Of a stretch of 64,000 bases of DNA, positions 31,191 to 43,419 are shown piece after piece. The translations under genes were made by a program, and so were the position numbers. Numbering within the stretch: the first letter of the stretch is position 1; every line of letters starts with the position of its first letter. This DNA comes from Antilocapra americana (lineage: Eukaryota > Chordata > Mammalia > Artiodactyla > Antilocapridae). Below the pieces are notes generated by a model, which was not told the origin of the DNA, ran no database searches, and saw only the letters and a list, made by a program, of their open reading frames with translations. The stretch spans positions 15,156,861 to 15,220,860 of the forward strand of contig ML664161.1 in assembly GCA_007570785.1 (NCBI GenBank). Direction: 5' to 3'.

Positions 31191-32160
31191 AAGAAGACAG
31201 GTGGGAGGAGAAGAGAGAGATGCATACCCCTGAGTAAGTGACCCACAAACAGAAAGATAATCACAATTGCAAAGATTCTTTCCCAGCAGAGAGAGGTGAC
31301 AGCCCCATAAAGGGTTCTCCAGCCCGGGGGTCCTGCATGGGGAAGATGACCTCAAAGACTATCTAGCTTAAGGCCAGCAGGGCTTGGATATGGGAGAGTC
31401 AGAGGACTGTAGGAACAGAGACTCTGAAAGGGTGCCCACAAAACCACACACACCCAAAGACCCAGAAAATAGGCAACAATTTGAAAGGGGCCTAGATTGG
31501 ACCCACCTGCTAATTGGAGAGCCTCCTGGAGAGGCAGGAGGCGACTGAGACTCCCCTTTGGGGACATACATACTAGTGCAGGCATTTGGGGGACCTTTTC
31601 TAAGGCGGGGACATTGCTGATGGCAGTCACCAATTTGGAGTCCTCCTTCCAGCCTAATTTTGCTTCTCTAGTGGTTCAGATGGTAAAGAATCTTCATGCA
31701 ATGCAGGAGACCCAGAATCGATCCCTGGGTCTGAAAGATTCCCTGGGGAGGGGAATGGCAACCCACTCCAGTTTTATTGCCTGGAAAAATCTCATAGACT
31801 GAGGAGCCTGGAACCTACTGTCCACAGGGTCACAGAGAGCTGGACACAACTGAGTGACTAACACTTTCACTTTCACTTTCCTAGGCTATTAGTGCCAAGG
31901 GCTTACACATTCACCATGAGCCAGCACCAGTCCTGGGACCCCTAGGTTCCACAGTCAGCTGTTCCGGAGCCACCAGTGGGACCAGCATTAGGCCAGCAGC
32001 AACCCTTGAAAATCGAGGGCCGCTGCCAGCCACTCTAGGACCTGTTCACTAATGGGCCAGCAGCCTCCACACGAGAAAGAGCCAGGCAGCCAACTGGGTC
32101 AGAGACCAGTCTTGCCTATCACTGGCTCCACAGTAGTCAGCCCTGACCACACAGTCAACA
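31191..32160 (+). mobile_element. Possible L1 5' UTR-like segment, split by a SINE
   Basis: A relatively GC-rich segment. AGTAAGTGACCCACAAACAG, AGGCTATTAGTGCCAAGGGC TT, ACTATGAGCC-like words and CAGTCAGCTGTTCCGGAGCC recall the 5' UTR of older mammalian L1. The SINE at 31662-31882 interrupts it. The match comes from memory and is loose. An unrecognised single-copy GC-rich region is the alternative. Confidence 0.35.
31662..31882 (+). mobile_element. Bov-tA SINE
   Basis: TTGCTTCTCTAGTGGTTCAG, CAGAATCGATCCCTGGGTC, CAACCCACTCCAGTTTTATT, CAGGGTCACAGAGAGCTGGA and a CACTTTCACTTTCACTTTCC tail. Confidence 0.92.
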
Positions 32161-32164
32161 TAGT

Positions 32165-32282
32165 GGGCACTGTATTACGGTTGTATAAGACATTAGGAAA
32201 ACTGGGTGACGTTTATGTAGGAACTCTCTACTATCTTTGCAAATTGTTTATATGCATAAAAAGTTTTAAAATAAAAAAAAAT
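32165..32282 (+). mobile_element. L1M LINE 3' terminus
   Basis: GCACTGTATTACGGTTGTAT, AAGACATTAGGAAAACTGGG, GGAACTCTCTACTATCTTTG, then AAAAGTTTTAAAATAAAA. This is the typical end of older mammalian L1 3' UTRs. Confidence 0.75.
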
Positions 32283-33337
32283 TGTTAAACTTCTATGTGT
32301 CCATAGAATATGGCAGGCAAAATGTAAGATGAGCCTGAAGTATTCAGTAGTGCTAGAAATGTAGCTTAAAAAAAATGATACAGGATCCAATCTGAAAGAA
32401 CTTCCAACAGCCACAATTTGAACACTATGAATAACAAAAAGTTGAATTACAAGCCAATGAATAAAATAAATGTCTATGTGCTAACACTAATATAAAGAAA
32501 TGATTGGATTGATAACTAAATGAAGTTTATAGAAGAATTCCAGGCAATAAATATAGAATAAATTGGGAAAATGGAAAACCACTAGAGCACCATATGATAA
32601 TTGCTGCAGACAATATTCACTGGCAAATGTTTATATCAGTGTTTGCAACTCCAAGGAGAAATAGGATATCTACATACATGCAAAGTAGCTCCACAAAAAT
32701 ATTTTTAAATTACTATTACAGTTTTAACATATATCCACCAATTGTACTTTTCCTCTTAGGCTGGAATATGATTCTCCTTCCTTGGAGTATGGGTAGAATT
32801 TATTTACTTTTAACATACAGCATAAGGAGGAGGAGAGGGAAGTAACTTCATAGTGGAGAAACCTGGAAGAAACTATCTTAGCCAAGCGATCAAGTTTATA
32901 ACATCAGTTATGTCATGTTGATATCATAGACCTCCAATCTGACACAATGAGAAAGCACTTCAGGTCTGTGATATTTTTTCCAAAAATCTGTAACTCAATC
33001 CAATCATGAAAAAGCATCATAAAAACCCAAAACAAGGGACACTCTACAATATTCTTTAGAAGTTTCAGGGTCATGGAAAAAAGAAAAAAAAATTGACAAA
33101 CAGCTAACACATTTGATTGGAAGAGATTAAAGAGACAGGTTCTGGATTGGAGGTTGCACCAGAAAAAGTAATATTAGTGGGAAAACTAGCAAAATCTGAA
33201 TAAAGTCTACAGTTCAGTGAATAACATTATACCAATTTTAAGTTCCTAGTTTCAGTGAATGTACCATCATAATGTGAAATGCTAACATGCGAGAGACTGA
33301 GTGAAAAGTAGATGGGAACCTTCTGCTCTGTCTTCAC
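32283..33337 (+). mobile_element. L1M LINE 3' UTR, long fragment
   Basis: Ordered words of an L1M 3' UTR: GTGGAGAAACCTGGAAGAAA, TTAGCCAAGCGATCAAGTTT, TCAGTTATGTCATGTTGATA, CAATCATGAAAAAGCATCAT, GGGACACTCTACAATATTC, TCAGGGTCATGGAAAAAAG, AAAATCTGAATAAAGTCTAC and GAATGTACCATCATAATGTG. It is interrupted by BovB material at about 33338. The terminal bit seems to resume at 34731. Confidence 0.75.
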
Positions 33338-33546
33338 TTCAGTCAGTTCAGTTCACTCACTCAGTTGTGTGCGCCTCTTTGTGACCCCAAAGACGGCAGC
33401 ACACCAGACCTCCCAGCCCATCACCAACACCAATTCCAGCTTGTGCTTCATCTAGCCCAGTGTTTCTCATGATGTACTCTGCATATAAGTTAAATAAGCA
33501 GGGTGACAATACACAGCTTTGATGTACTCCTTTTCCTATTTGGAAC
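33338..33546 (-). mobile_element. BovB mosaic, part A: 3' tail fused to an RT segment (antisense)
   Basis: The left 90 bases are the antisense BovB 3' tail (TCACTCAGTTGTGTGCGCC, CACACCAGACCTCCCAGCC, ATCACCAAC). They join at about 33430 directly to antisense RT sequence (CAATTCCAGCTTGTGCTTCA TC, TTAAATAAGCAGGGTGACAA, TACTCCTTTTCCTATTTGG). On the minus strand the RT piece reads WFQIGKGVHQSCVLSPCLFN then AGI. About 0.8 kb that should lie between these two pieces in a normal BovB is missing here. Confidence 0.88.
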
Positions 33547-34358
33547 CAGAAGCACAAGCTGGAATCAAAATTGTTGGGAGAAATATCAATAACCTCAGAT
33601 ATGCAGATGACAACACTCTTATGGCAGAAAGTGAAGAGGAACTAAAAAGCCTCTTAATAAAAGTGAAAGAGGAGAGTCCAAAAAAATGGCTTAAAGCTCA
33701 ACATTCAGAAAACTAAGATCATGGCATCTGGTCCCATTACTTCATGGCAAATAGATGGGGAAACAGTGGAAACAGTATCAGACTTTACTTTGGGGGGCTC
33801 CAAAATCACTGCAAATGGTGATTGCAGCCATGAAATTAAAAGATGCTTACTCCTTGGAAGGAAAGTTATGACCAACCTAGATAGCATATTTAAAAGCAGA
33901 GACATTACTTTGCCAGCAAAGGTCCATCTAGCCAAGACTCTGGTTTTTCCAGTGGTCATGTATGGGTGTGAGAGTTAGACAGTGAAGAAAGTTGAGCACC
34001 AAAGAACTGATGTTTTTGAACTGTGGTGTTGGAGAAGACTCTTGAGAGTCCCTTGGACTGCAAGGAAATCAGTCCTGGGTTTTCATTGGAAGGACTGATG
34101 TTGAAGCTGAAACTCCAGTACTTTGGCCACCTCATGCAAAGAGTTGACTCATTGGAAAAAACCCTGATGCTGGGAAGGATTGGAGGCAGGAGGAGAATGG
34201 GACAACAGAGGATGAGATGGCTGGATGGCATCACTGACTCAATGGACATAGGTTTGGGTGGACTCCGGGAGTTGGTGATGGACAGGGAGGCCTGGCGTTC
34301 TGCATTTCATGAGGTCGCAAAGAGTCGGACATGACTGAGTGACTGAACTGAACTGAAC
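33547..34358 (+). pseudogene. BovB mosaic, part B: RT from YADD region to 3' end, sense
   Basis: The sense-strand 3' half of BovB starts at EAQAGIKIVGRNINNLRYAD with the catalytic YADD box at 33600-33611. A frame loss follows near 33680 (KVKEESPKKW). The frame then runs MASGPITSWQIDGETVETVS, FPVVMYGCES with a TAG at 33977, a shifted [28 protein letters not shown] and [10 protein letters not shown]. It ends GACTGAACTGAACTGAACTG at about 34358. This is nearly the piece missing from the flanking antisense copy, but here it is inverted and placed between parts A and C. It encodes no working enzyme. Confidence 0.9.
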
Positions 34359-34730
34359 TGTTGTTCCATGTCCAGTTCTCACTGTTGCTTCCTGACCTGC
34401 ATACAGATTTCTCAAGAGGTAATTCAGGTGATCTGGAATGCCCATTTCTTTCAGAATTTTCCACAGTTTATTGTGATCCACACAGTCAAAGGCTTTGGCA
34501 TAGTCAATAAAGCAGAAATAGATGTTTTTTCTGGAACTCTCTTGTTTTTTTGATGATCCAATGTCTGTTGGCAATTTGATCTCTGGTTCCTCTCCCTTTT
34601 CTAAAACCAGCTTGAACATCTGGAAGTTCACGGTTCACGTACTATTGAAGCCTGGCTTGGAGAATTTTGAGCATTTCTTTACTAGCGTGTGAGATGAGGG
34701 CAGTTCTGCGGTAGTTTGAACATACTTCTG
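34359..34730 (-). pseudogene. BovB mosaic, part C: N-terminal/central RT, antisense
   Basis: Antisense BovB RT: on the minus strand it reads MFKLVLEKGEEPEIKLPTD, KNIYFCFIDYAKAFDCVDHN, KLWKILKEMGIPDHL, LLRNLYAGQEATVRTGHGTT. It ends at the point where part A would continue (DWFQIGKG). Parts C and A are therefore collinear pieces of one minus-strand BovB that is split by the sense piece B. The right end (TTTGAACATACTTCTG, about 34715-34735) rejoins the L1M background. Confidence 0.9.
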
Positions 34731-34902
34731 TTAATCTCTATTTTTTTTCCAAAATTAGAAAATAATTTTAAGTATCTCCAGCCAAAAGACGTTAATAAAA
34801 TTTCATAGAAAATAAAAAGAAAGGTAAATTCCCCAGTAACAAAACAGATTAACATCACTTATAATAAGAGGAAATCAAATTAAAATTACCCTGAGATATC
34901 AT
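34731..34902 (+). mobile_element. L1M remnants after the BovB mosaic
   Basis: CTTCTGTTAATCTCTATTTT and CCAAAATTAG resemble the L1M terminus expected after 33337. A following part (CAGATTAACATCACTTATAA, ATTACCCTGAGATATCATTA) resembles an L1 ORF2 segment. Both are weak. Confidence 0.45.
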
Positions 34903-35130
34903 TAAAGTTGACCTTTGAACCAAAGGGGTTGAACTAGGTGGGTCCACTAATATGCAGATTTTCTTCAAGAAATACATACAGCAATACATGATCTGTATTT
35001 GGTTGGTTAAATCTATAGATGCAGAAGTGCCAACACAACGTGTTGACTAGGTACTTAGGCAACCACGGGTTCTGATATCTGCAGTTGGTCCTAGAACCAA
35101 CATCCCCACAGATACCGATGGTCAACTGTA
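34903..35130 (+). mobile_element. Tigger-like (Tc1/mariner class) nonautonomous DNA transposon
   Basis: AGTTGACCTTTGAACCAAAG, GGTGGGTCCACTAATATGCA, TTGGTTGGTTAAATCTATAG, CAGTTGGTCCTAGAACC and CCGATGGTCAACTG. The ends AGTTGACC…GGTCAACT are inverted repeats, and each side carries a TA, the usual target duplication of this class. Nearly complete but diverged. Confidence 0.8.
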
Positions 35131-35459
35131 GCTTACCTAAGGAAAGTCACATAAATGATAAAATTTAGCATCCTTAATAAAGGAAACTTTTTACCTTGTA
35201 TGCCTCTGCATGTAATGCAATATGAAGAACACCATACCTATAAAATATTTTGCCAGTGTTTAATCTGAATTTAATCAAGACTTTAACTTCCAGTTTATTA
35301 AAGATAAAGGAAAAAGAGAAACTAGTTAATGACCCAAAGAAGAAACAACGAGACAAATCCAGAATTGATGGCATTCTAAGAAACAATTGCTAGGACTCAA
35401 AAACTCTACCTAATGGTGGGGGGTTGGGGAGGAAGTGAGGGGATTCTTTTAGTTTAAAA
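35131..35459. other. Single-copy DNA
   Basis: Nothing recognised. Confidence 0.4.
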
Positions 35460-35805
35460 GATTCTAAAGAGATCAAATAAATGCAATGCAAATTTTATGT
35501 GAATCCTAGTATGAAAAAAATAACTTAAAAAGACATTTTTGGTATAATACAATTTGGGTAAATATGTAAGCATTAAATACTACCATGTTAGTGCTATTTT
35601 TCTGAGGTTAGGTAATGGCGTTATGGTTGAAGAAATTGTGATTATTGGGGGAGATTCATGCTGAAATATTTAGGGGTAAAATCTATTGATGCTTGCAACT
35701 TAATATAAAATGGTTAAGCCACAAAAAAAGGGAGAGAAAAAGAGAAAGAAACAATGCAAAAATTGGCTAAATATTAACTACTATAATCCAGGTCTGGATA
35801 TTTGG
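35460..35805 (+). mobile_element. L1M LINE 3' UTR, left part
   Basis: AAAAAGACATTTTTGGTATA, ATTCATGCTGAAATATTTAG, GGGTAAAATCTATTGATGC, CTTGCAACTTAATATAAAAT and GGTTAAGCCAC occur in the order of an L1M 3' UTR. A Bov-tA SINE interrupts it, and the terminus follows at 36018. Confidence 0.75.
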
Positions 35806-36017
35806 ATGAAAATGAAAGTGTTAGTCATTCAGTCATGTCTGACTCTTCGCAACCCCATGGACCATAGCCTGCCAGGCTCCTCTGCCCATGGGACTTCCCA
35901 GATAAGAATACTGAAGTGGGTGCCATTCCTTCTCCAGGGGATCTTCCTGATCCAGGGACTGAAACCTGGTCTCCTGCGTTGCAAGCAGATTCTTTACCGT
36001 CTGAGCCACCAGGGGCT
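35806..36017 (-). mobile_element. Bov-tA SINE inside L1M
   Basis: A minus-strand copy: AAAGTGTTAGTCATTCAGTC, CCATAGCCTGCCAGGCTCC, GATTCTTTACCGTCTGAGCC. The long TSD CCAGGTCTGGATATTTGG (35788-35805) and CCAGGTTTAGATATTTGG (36018-36035) has two mismatches. Confidence 0.96.
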
Positions 36018-36110
36018 CCAGGTTTAGATATTTGGGTATTTTTGTACTATTTTTCTGTTAACTTCTCTGTATATTTGAAAATTCTCAAAATAAAACTTGG
36101 GAAGAAATAC
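36018..36110 (+). mobile_element. L1M LINE 3' UTR, terminus
   Basis: TTTTGTACTATTTTTCTGTT, AACTTCTCTGTATATTTGAA and AATTCTCAAAATAAAACTTG form the standard L1M end, completing 35460-35805. Confidence 0.8.
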
Positions 36111-39100
36111 ACTAAACCTGAGGCTGGGAAGGAACAAAAATGAAGGGTTCAAATCATATATTCCCACTTTTTAAGTTATAAATCATGCTAGCAAAATGTT
36201 GGGCAAAATATACCCTATCATCCTACTTTAACAAGTAGTTCTTCATTTACTTTCAAGGCTAGATTTGTATTTAAAATTCTCTGACTCCTTAGAGTTGTGC
36301 ACTTGTAAGTTGTAGGTAGAAGTAGCCTTCTACCTTGACCTCTAGTTCCCTGTCTCACTTGCCTTCTCTTCTCAAGATTGCATGGAAGGGAACCTCCCAG
36401 GAATATGCACTAACATTCCAGGCCAATCCTTGTCTCTATGACTTTTACAAACAGCCACTCCCTGGTACCTTTTCAAGCCCACTTAGTGGTCCTGGGAAAA
36501 GACCCACATGAGTCCTGGAAGCAAACCTGGGAAAGGTACTATGGGTCCTGGGAAATGGCATAACCTAAAAGTGTGGCTACACGTCAAGGCACTTGCCTTT
36601 GGCCTCATGAAATCATCATCTAGTAGCTACATTCTTGTTTCATGCCAGGGTTGAAGGGAAGTATTCTGCTCAGTTTCCAACAATTAGCAAGCAGTAGAAC
36701 GATAGTCTAGAAGTGAGATCCCCAAACTTGTGGAAGACCAGGGGCCCTCATACTGGGGGGAGTGGCTTTCACCTGTGTGCATATACTCACTGTTTAGCTC
36801 TTAAGTCTCTGAAAGTCACCCTTCTTGGGAGTGAAGCGCAGAGTGGCAGCCACTACCTGGTTAACTGATCCACTCCTACCACCAAACTTCCACTAACGAG
36901 GAACCAAAGACTCCTGTGCATATCAAAGAATGCCAATGGGCCAGTATCTTTCTGATACTTATTTGTCTTTGGGGGAGGAGGAAGATAGAGTACAATTTAA
37001 AATCTAAGGAAAAAAATTAAATGAATGTATTATCTGATGGATTGTTTTCATTTATTTCCAGGCATATTATGTTACACTAACAAAACAATTTTGACAGTCT
37101 TTCTGTTTAAAATAACATGAACAGAAATAAATCCAAGATAGCAAAATACCATTTCCTTTTTAAAAGTTAAAACATTGTTTTTTCATCTTATTGTACATGG
37201 ATGTAGGCATAAAAGATGCCAATCATTTCAAAGCCATGAAACTGGTTCAAGTTTTTCTGACTGTGTAAGCTCTTCTCAGAACCAACTACCTTGCCTATAT
37301 AATCTTTTTCGAGGCCTTTCAGCCAGAAATTGTTATAAAAGTAGGCTTTTAAAACAGCAAGTCTGTTTTATAACTTGAGCTGAAAACCAAACTAAACCAT
37401 TTCCAACAGTCACTAAAACAAATCGCAGGCTATATTTTTATGCCCTTTATACTACACTATGTAATTCAGGGATGTCAACAGCTATTTTCTATGCACAGGG
37501 TATGCTGTGTTGGGGTATAAGTATATCATGTGCATTATTTATGCAGGCAAAAAAACACAAAAACAAAACTGGTTTCAGTACATCTCTGGGCTTAAGTAAG
37601 CATTTCAACATCTAAAAAGCATGTCTGTCTGTGAGCTCTATATGCTAACACAGATTGGAAATCAGGTGAAACTACAGAGGAGGAGGCCTGCTTCCACTCT
37701 CTCTGTTGCCATTAGCACTGGTCTTCAGGGCACATCTTCTCTCCTGGGTTTCTATGTTTGTTTTACTCCCTGCTCTCCTGTTCCTCTGCTTAAGCCAATT
37801 TTATGAATAAACCAGAAAACGCTCAGCACAGAAGTCTCCCTACCACCTGAAAAATGGGCTTTAATTTTGAACATCACACAGATACAGTAAGGTAAGTCAT
37901 TTTTAAAAAATGATCAGCAGGATGATTTTTAAAAGAAGTAGTGTTACTGTATTATAAGATATTTCTATTGGGATATAGGCTAACTTTTCCCATTTCCCAA
38001 CAGGGAAATATGACTTAACTATAGTATGAAAACAAAAAACGGTGTGTGAGCATTTGGTAAAGTTCACAAAAGTACTTTTTCTCCTTTATTTGTATAACAA
38101 AAGTAAAAATGATAATAAAACTTAAAGGCAACCAATGTGTTAATTATTTAAGCCTCGAACTTACAAGTTAGACTTTTAACATTTTACTTACTGTTACATT
38201 AACTAGGTAAAATTGCTATTTGATAAGAAAAATTGGATTTTTATTCTGAGGTCTTGTTTTTTGTATCCCATCATTTAATATTGGCAATAATCAGGTATTA
38301 GGACCAAAAATGACCCATGTTATTAAGGAAGTGGCTACCTATTCTAGTGATGTCCAACCATGGCAAATAAATTCAGAATAGGTTTATTTGATCAAACTTT
38401 CTTTAAAATCATAGGTTTTATGATTTATCTTGAATAGCATTTGAAACAGTGTTGAGAAATTAGGGAAATAAATGTATTCAGTTAGAATTCACCATGAAGA
38501 GTCAGGTAAATAAGCCCCAAACCAAAATTATGTCTCTTTTTCAAGTCTCAAGACTGCATGAATGTAAATGAGGGCCTCACCTCCAAGCAAATAAAAAGGC
38601 TTTTATTCAGTTTCTCCAGGACAATGGAGAAGATCATCCCATTATTAATTTCCTTCACCAAAAAAGCCAGCAGGTGAACAAATAAGAATGGTCATTGTGG
38701 AAGAGCAAATGATAGATAAAAATGTATATTTTTGAAATGTATATGCATATTGAAAATGTATACTTAGAATTGTCTCTAATCTCCTAATAATTCATATCTA
38801 ATACACTACTGACAATATTCAGATGAGTTTACTTATGAAATTATGTGATGCCAGTGGGTCACAATACTAGACTTCAGTATCCATAATATTAGAATTTGGA
38901 TCCCCTCCTTTATACAGTGTTAGAGGCCACTTCTTTATAATCCATATTCAAAGCAGCTTCATGACATATGGATTCTTTGGGCAATCTTAAAATAATATGA
39001 TACACAGTAAAACTAAGAAATTATCTACTGAATTTTAATAAATATTTTCTCTTTTCTGAAGCTAGTGTTGTTTCTTTATAACTTAGAGATGTTTTGCATA

Positions 39101-40479
39101 GAACATGATGTTATTTTCTGTAATAGTTTAAAAGTGCTAAATGAGCTTTTAAAATTTATTTCTTAACTCTAATAAGAAGCCTACTGAAGAAATCATTTAT
39201 AAATGCAAATCCCCAAATTGGCAGCCCATAGAGTATAAATCTATCCTACTAAATTTTTGCTAGTGATAATCCACAATGAATCTTGATATAACTGTTTATA
39301 GAGATAAAATTCATGCATTCTCAAATGCCTTCAAAGTATTTTGTAAAACCTAACAATGGTATCCTGCTTCAGTTTTACTTAAGAATTCTGTCCTGAAAAA
39401 ACAAAAGAAATGTCCAATGCTAACACTTCAAAACATAACTAGACATGCATTTTTTGAAATGATAGTCTGGGTTATTAAACTGGGCATTTAATTAAAAAAA
39501 ATCCAAATCTAGACTAATTGAGTTTTTGCTGGATTGAATTTCCCTTAATTGCAAATTGAGTCAGCTTTGAATAGTTAATTTATTCATAAGCATGCACACT
39601 TCTTCTATTATAAAGCCCCCAGTTTTGTTCATCTGTATATTTTGTTTGTTTTAAATAGTGAAATAAAAATGATCATAGCTCAAGCTTCCTTTATATACCT
39701 CCAGAAGAAGAAAGAGGTACATTACGGTGCCAGTCTGGTAATAAATGATGAAAAACAAATCATGAAAGAGCAGTCACCTGTATTTGTTCAAGGAAACCTG
39801 ATTGTAGTAAGCAATATTTTATAGACCTGAAGTCCCACTTAATGGATTAAAAAAAATCAATATACATTCCACCCAGCATATTTGCTGTAAAACACTGCAT
39901 ATATTGTGGATCATACACCATCACTTCCTCTTGCCTGCAGTGCTTGTTTCAAATATGTGTATATTTCTCTCTAAGCACTAAATAACAGAATCATCACCAT
40001 CTAATAATCAGGTTAGGATTTGCTGCATGTAACCTGAATTATTTAGTAGCACATCCCCCAATAACTGTACTTTAATAGAGAGCATTCTTCTCTCCGACAA
40101 ATTCATTTTTAATATCAGAACTTGTAGTCACTAATGTGTGACAGCACATATATGACTTTTAATTATGAAAATTAGCATATACACGAAGGATCAAAAGAAA
40201 TCTAGTAAACACGGATTTAGTTTCTGTGTCTGGAGGTAGATACTAAAATGTATCTAAATGTAAAGCATGATTCCCACTGTTTAGGAGTTTGTGATCTAGC
40301 TTGAGGAACTGAGGAAAATATATACGAAACAGTGAATAACAGGTTATGATAATGTCAGAACAAGAGATAACAACAGTAGTTTCAAAAGAGTTTTATAAAG
40401 TGTTGACACCTTAGGCCTTTTAGACACATTGCACCATTGGATAAATGCCTGAACACAATCTGGAAAGACTGAGGAGGAG
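36111..40479. other. 4.4 kb repeat-poor AT-rich block, no gene recognised
   Basis: I could identify no SINE, LINE or LTR here, which is unusual for this window. Open frames are short and show no recognisable domain. The block could hold conserved noncoding sequence or simply escaped insertion. The sequence alone does not say which. Confidence 0.5.
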
Positions 40480-40715
40480 AGGATCTGTTCAAATGTTACC
40501 TCCATTTTCTAGTCTTTCCTGACTGCCTTGGACACAGCTATCGCTTCTTTATGCTCCCAATAAACACTTTGTAAGCAGTGACACTTATTGCATTGTATCA
40601 TAATTACTTATCTGTTCCTCCTCCTTAACTGCCCTTGAGCTAATAAGAGTAAAGCAGGTTCCTCCTATATTCTCTTTCCTTGTAAATGCCTAGTAAGTGT
40701 TCACCGAGTATACTT
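40480..40715 (+). mobile_element. L2 LINE, 3' region
   Basis: GTTCAAATGTTACCTCCATT, TCTAGTCTTTCCTGACTGCC, ACTTATTGCATTGTATCATA, ATGCCTAGTAAGTGTTCACC. These words follow the L2 3' order (…caaatgtcacctcc…ccttccctgacc…cctagtaagtgctca). Confidence 0.68.
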
Positions 40716-40899
40716 TTTGCATGACTGGGGTGCCATACGAGCAAAGGTGGAGGGCAGAAATAAGCACAACATGTCCAGGGTTTATTGAGAGAACTGGCTG
40801 TATAGAGGAAGGATGATTTTTTGTTGTTTGATTTGTTTTATGTTGAATAAAAGGTCAGTCTAAATAATTAGAGAGAAGACCTAGGAGGGACTTCCTTGG

Positions 40900-41128
40900 T
40901 CTGTGTGCCTGTATGCTGAATCACTTCAGCCGTGTCCAACTCTTTGTGACCCATGGACTGTAGCCCTCCAGGCTCCTCTGTTCATGGAATTCTCCAGGCA
41001 AGAATACTTGTGTGGGTTGTCATGCCCTCCTCTAGAGGATCTTCCCAATCCAGGGATCGAACTCACGTCTCTTATGTCTCCTGCACTGGCAGGCAGGGTC
41101 TTTACCACTAGCACCAGATGGGAAGCCC
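40900..41128 (-). mobile_element. Bov-tA SINE
   Basis: GCCGTGTCCAACTCTTTGTG, ACTGTAGCCCTCCAGGCTCC, CAAGAATACTTGTGTGGG, GGGTCTTTACCACTAGCACC, GGGAAGCCC. Just left, GGGACTTCCTTGGT (40888-40901) looks like the first bases of a plus-strand SINE head, possibly a minimal remnant. Confidence 0.92.
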
Positions 41129-43419
41129 TGGCCTTTTCTTCTCTTGGCTGGTCTCACAAACCTATTTTCTCTTGGTGAACTAGGCCCATCACTGCCCAGC
41201 CCTCTGTGATTAAAAGACAACATTAACCAGACTTGAGAGCATTCTAGTCCTTAGAGTTCATTCTTCCCAATATTGAGCCTGGGACATATACAAAAATTAA
41301 TTGTATAAGCATTAAGCCAGCTAAGTACAAGATGAATTAGAGGACTAAGAGACTGTTGGAAAATTCCTGACTAGAAAAAATTACCAGAGGATGTTTAAAG
41401 GAAAATACACCGGAGAAGAAATGATGGGGAAAAGTTGGTATTGATACACTGTAGGGAAGATGTTGAGGAAAGGGGAAGGATTAAGCATGACTCCACATTT
41501 CTGAAAGTAACTGCACTGTTGAAAGAAGTAAAGCTAGGGAGTAACCTATACTGGGTTTGTTACAGGGAAAAGACAGTTTATGCAAGACACGTTGGGGGTG
41601 ATGGTGAGATACGTGGCGAGACTATCTCAGAAATACGAGACAGGACTTCTGGAAATTAAATGTCAGTCTAAAAGCAGGGATAGTTGAGGCTGTGAGTGTG
41701 GATAAGATTTCAAGCTCTAGACAAGCACTTGGAAAATATCTGGGTGTCTTAGAGTAAGTCACTCAGTCTTCTCCCTTCTACAAAGGAGAATAATACCTTT
41801 CTCTTTGCTGCATGGGGAAGAAGTAAAGGAGGAGAAGACTGCTAAGTGGTTCTGAAGACATAAGGAATTATGCAAACATATATTGTTATTTATGTCCACA
41901 TTTTATTCCCTGTCCCATAATCATTTTTCATAATAAAAATAAATCAACATATGATACAGTAGTAATTTTAACAACTAAATAATCACACAAGAAAACTCAT
42001 GTATGTTACTGATGTGAAGAATTACTCTAATTTGTGTTCTACCCTGTATCACAGAGACAGAGTAAGAAGAAATATGAAACAATGTTATAAAAAGCATATA
42101 ATTTTATTTCTGTAGTTTATTCTGTGCCAGTGTTGTGCACTGAGAATAAATGTGGGATATATGACACAGAGCATTTAAGGAACTGCTCTATGGTTCACAT
42201 AGCTAGCACCACAGCATCTAATGTGAGATGGCAGTACCATTATCATTTTATCTCCTACTCATAGAGGACAAAAATGTAGCCAATTAAGCTACAGTATTTC
42301 ATCGATTCCAATTTGGGCTTCAATTTCACAGATGTTAAAGCATAGAGGAAAGAGTACATCTTGTAATTGATGAAATACTGAAAGTGATAGATACTAAATG
42401 CTTTCTTTTTTCTAACCACTGTGCAATACCACCACTCATAGGAAAGGTGATTTATGAAACCCTGTTGCAGGGGCCTCACCATTTCTCTATTGTGCAGTAG
42501 CACACTCAGTTAGGTTTGGAGTATGGGCCTATAAGTTTAAAGGCAAACAAGAAAGGAAAGAAATACTGCTCCCCAGCTATTCCCTGGTCCTTTCCATGGT
42601 CTTTCCCATTAGGAAGAATCATGGCAGTATCTGAGGACTTTCAAGTTACCCTAAACGTAGGACCACTGCTGACATCACTCAGCCTTTGGCACTATAGCCT
42701 GGACAGGCTACTGTGATAAGAAATAATTAAGTGTTCTGGAGATTTTCAAGAGATTGGAAATTCTTCTTCACATGGAAGAGAGACCATAAAATCCAAATTA
42801 GTTGTAAAACAGACTGTCTAGTGGGCCTTGTTGAAAGTCTTATGATCAATGAGAATTCAAGATGTATTTTATTGCCTTGCTAACATAAGTTTTACTCTAC
42901 CAACATCCCCTCAGATAGTAAGGACCTAAACACTACAAGACATATTCTATTTGGTTCCACGACGTGTACTCAAAATTACTTCTATTGTTTCATCCATATG
43001 TATCTCTTTAATTCAATGTTATTCCTCAAATTAATTAATAAATATAATAGTGCAACCACTTATGAACCATGTTTTTCAAACCAGAAATTGCAGTTTAAGC
43101 AGCTAACAAAACACTCTCTTAAATGCATTAATTACTTTCTGTACTCTAATGCCATTCCCAACCTCCAGTATTAAAGCTCTCTCTAAGGCCATATATCAGC
43201 ATTCATATGATTAGCAGAGATAAGCGTCACCTAAGAAGCCACTGTTGAGCCCAATCCACTTTCAGTTTTTTGGATGTCAACCCCAAAAGGCTATGCGACA
43301 CACTGGCAACCAAAGATAAAGGGAAGGGAAACACACTCATCACAGTTTTTCGCACTGAGTTTAAAATTTTCAAATAGAGTTTTCACTAGTGGTTATTTTC
43401 ATTAGCGGTTATCTGAGAC
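41129..43419. other. Single-copy DNA, 2.3 kb
   Basis: No confident repeat. A possible sense MIR remnant lies around 41740-41820 (GAGTAAGTCACTCAGTCTTC), too weak to call. No gene recognised. Confidence 0.45.

Noticed and set aside
33357..34631. A tRNA-like or reverse-transcriptase defence system (retron/DGR type)
   Set aside because: The RT motifs (LRYADD, FCFIDYAKAFDCVD) and 3' tails are those of BovB LINEs with many copies here; no ncRNA or accessory gene accompanies them.
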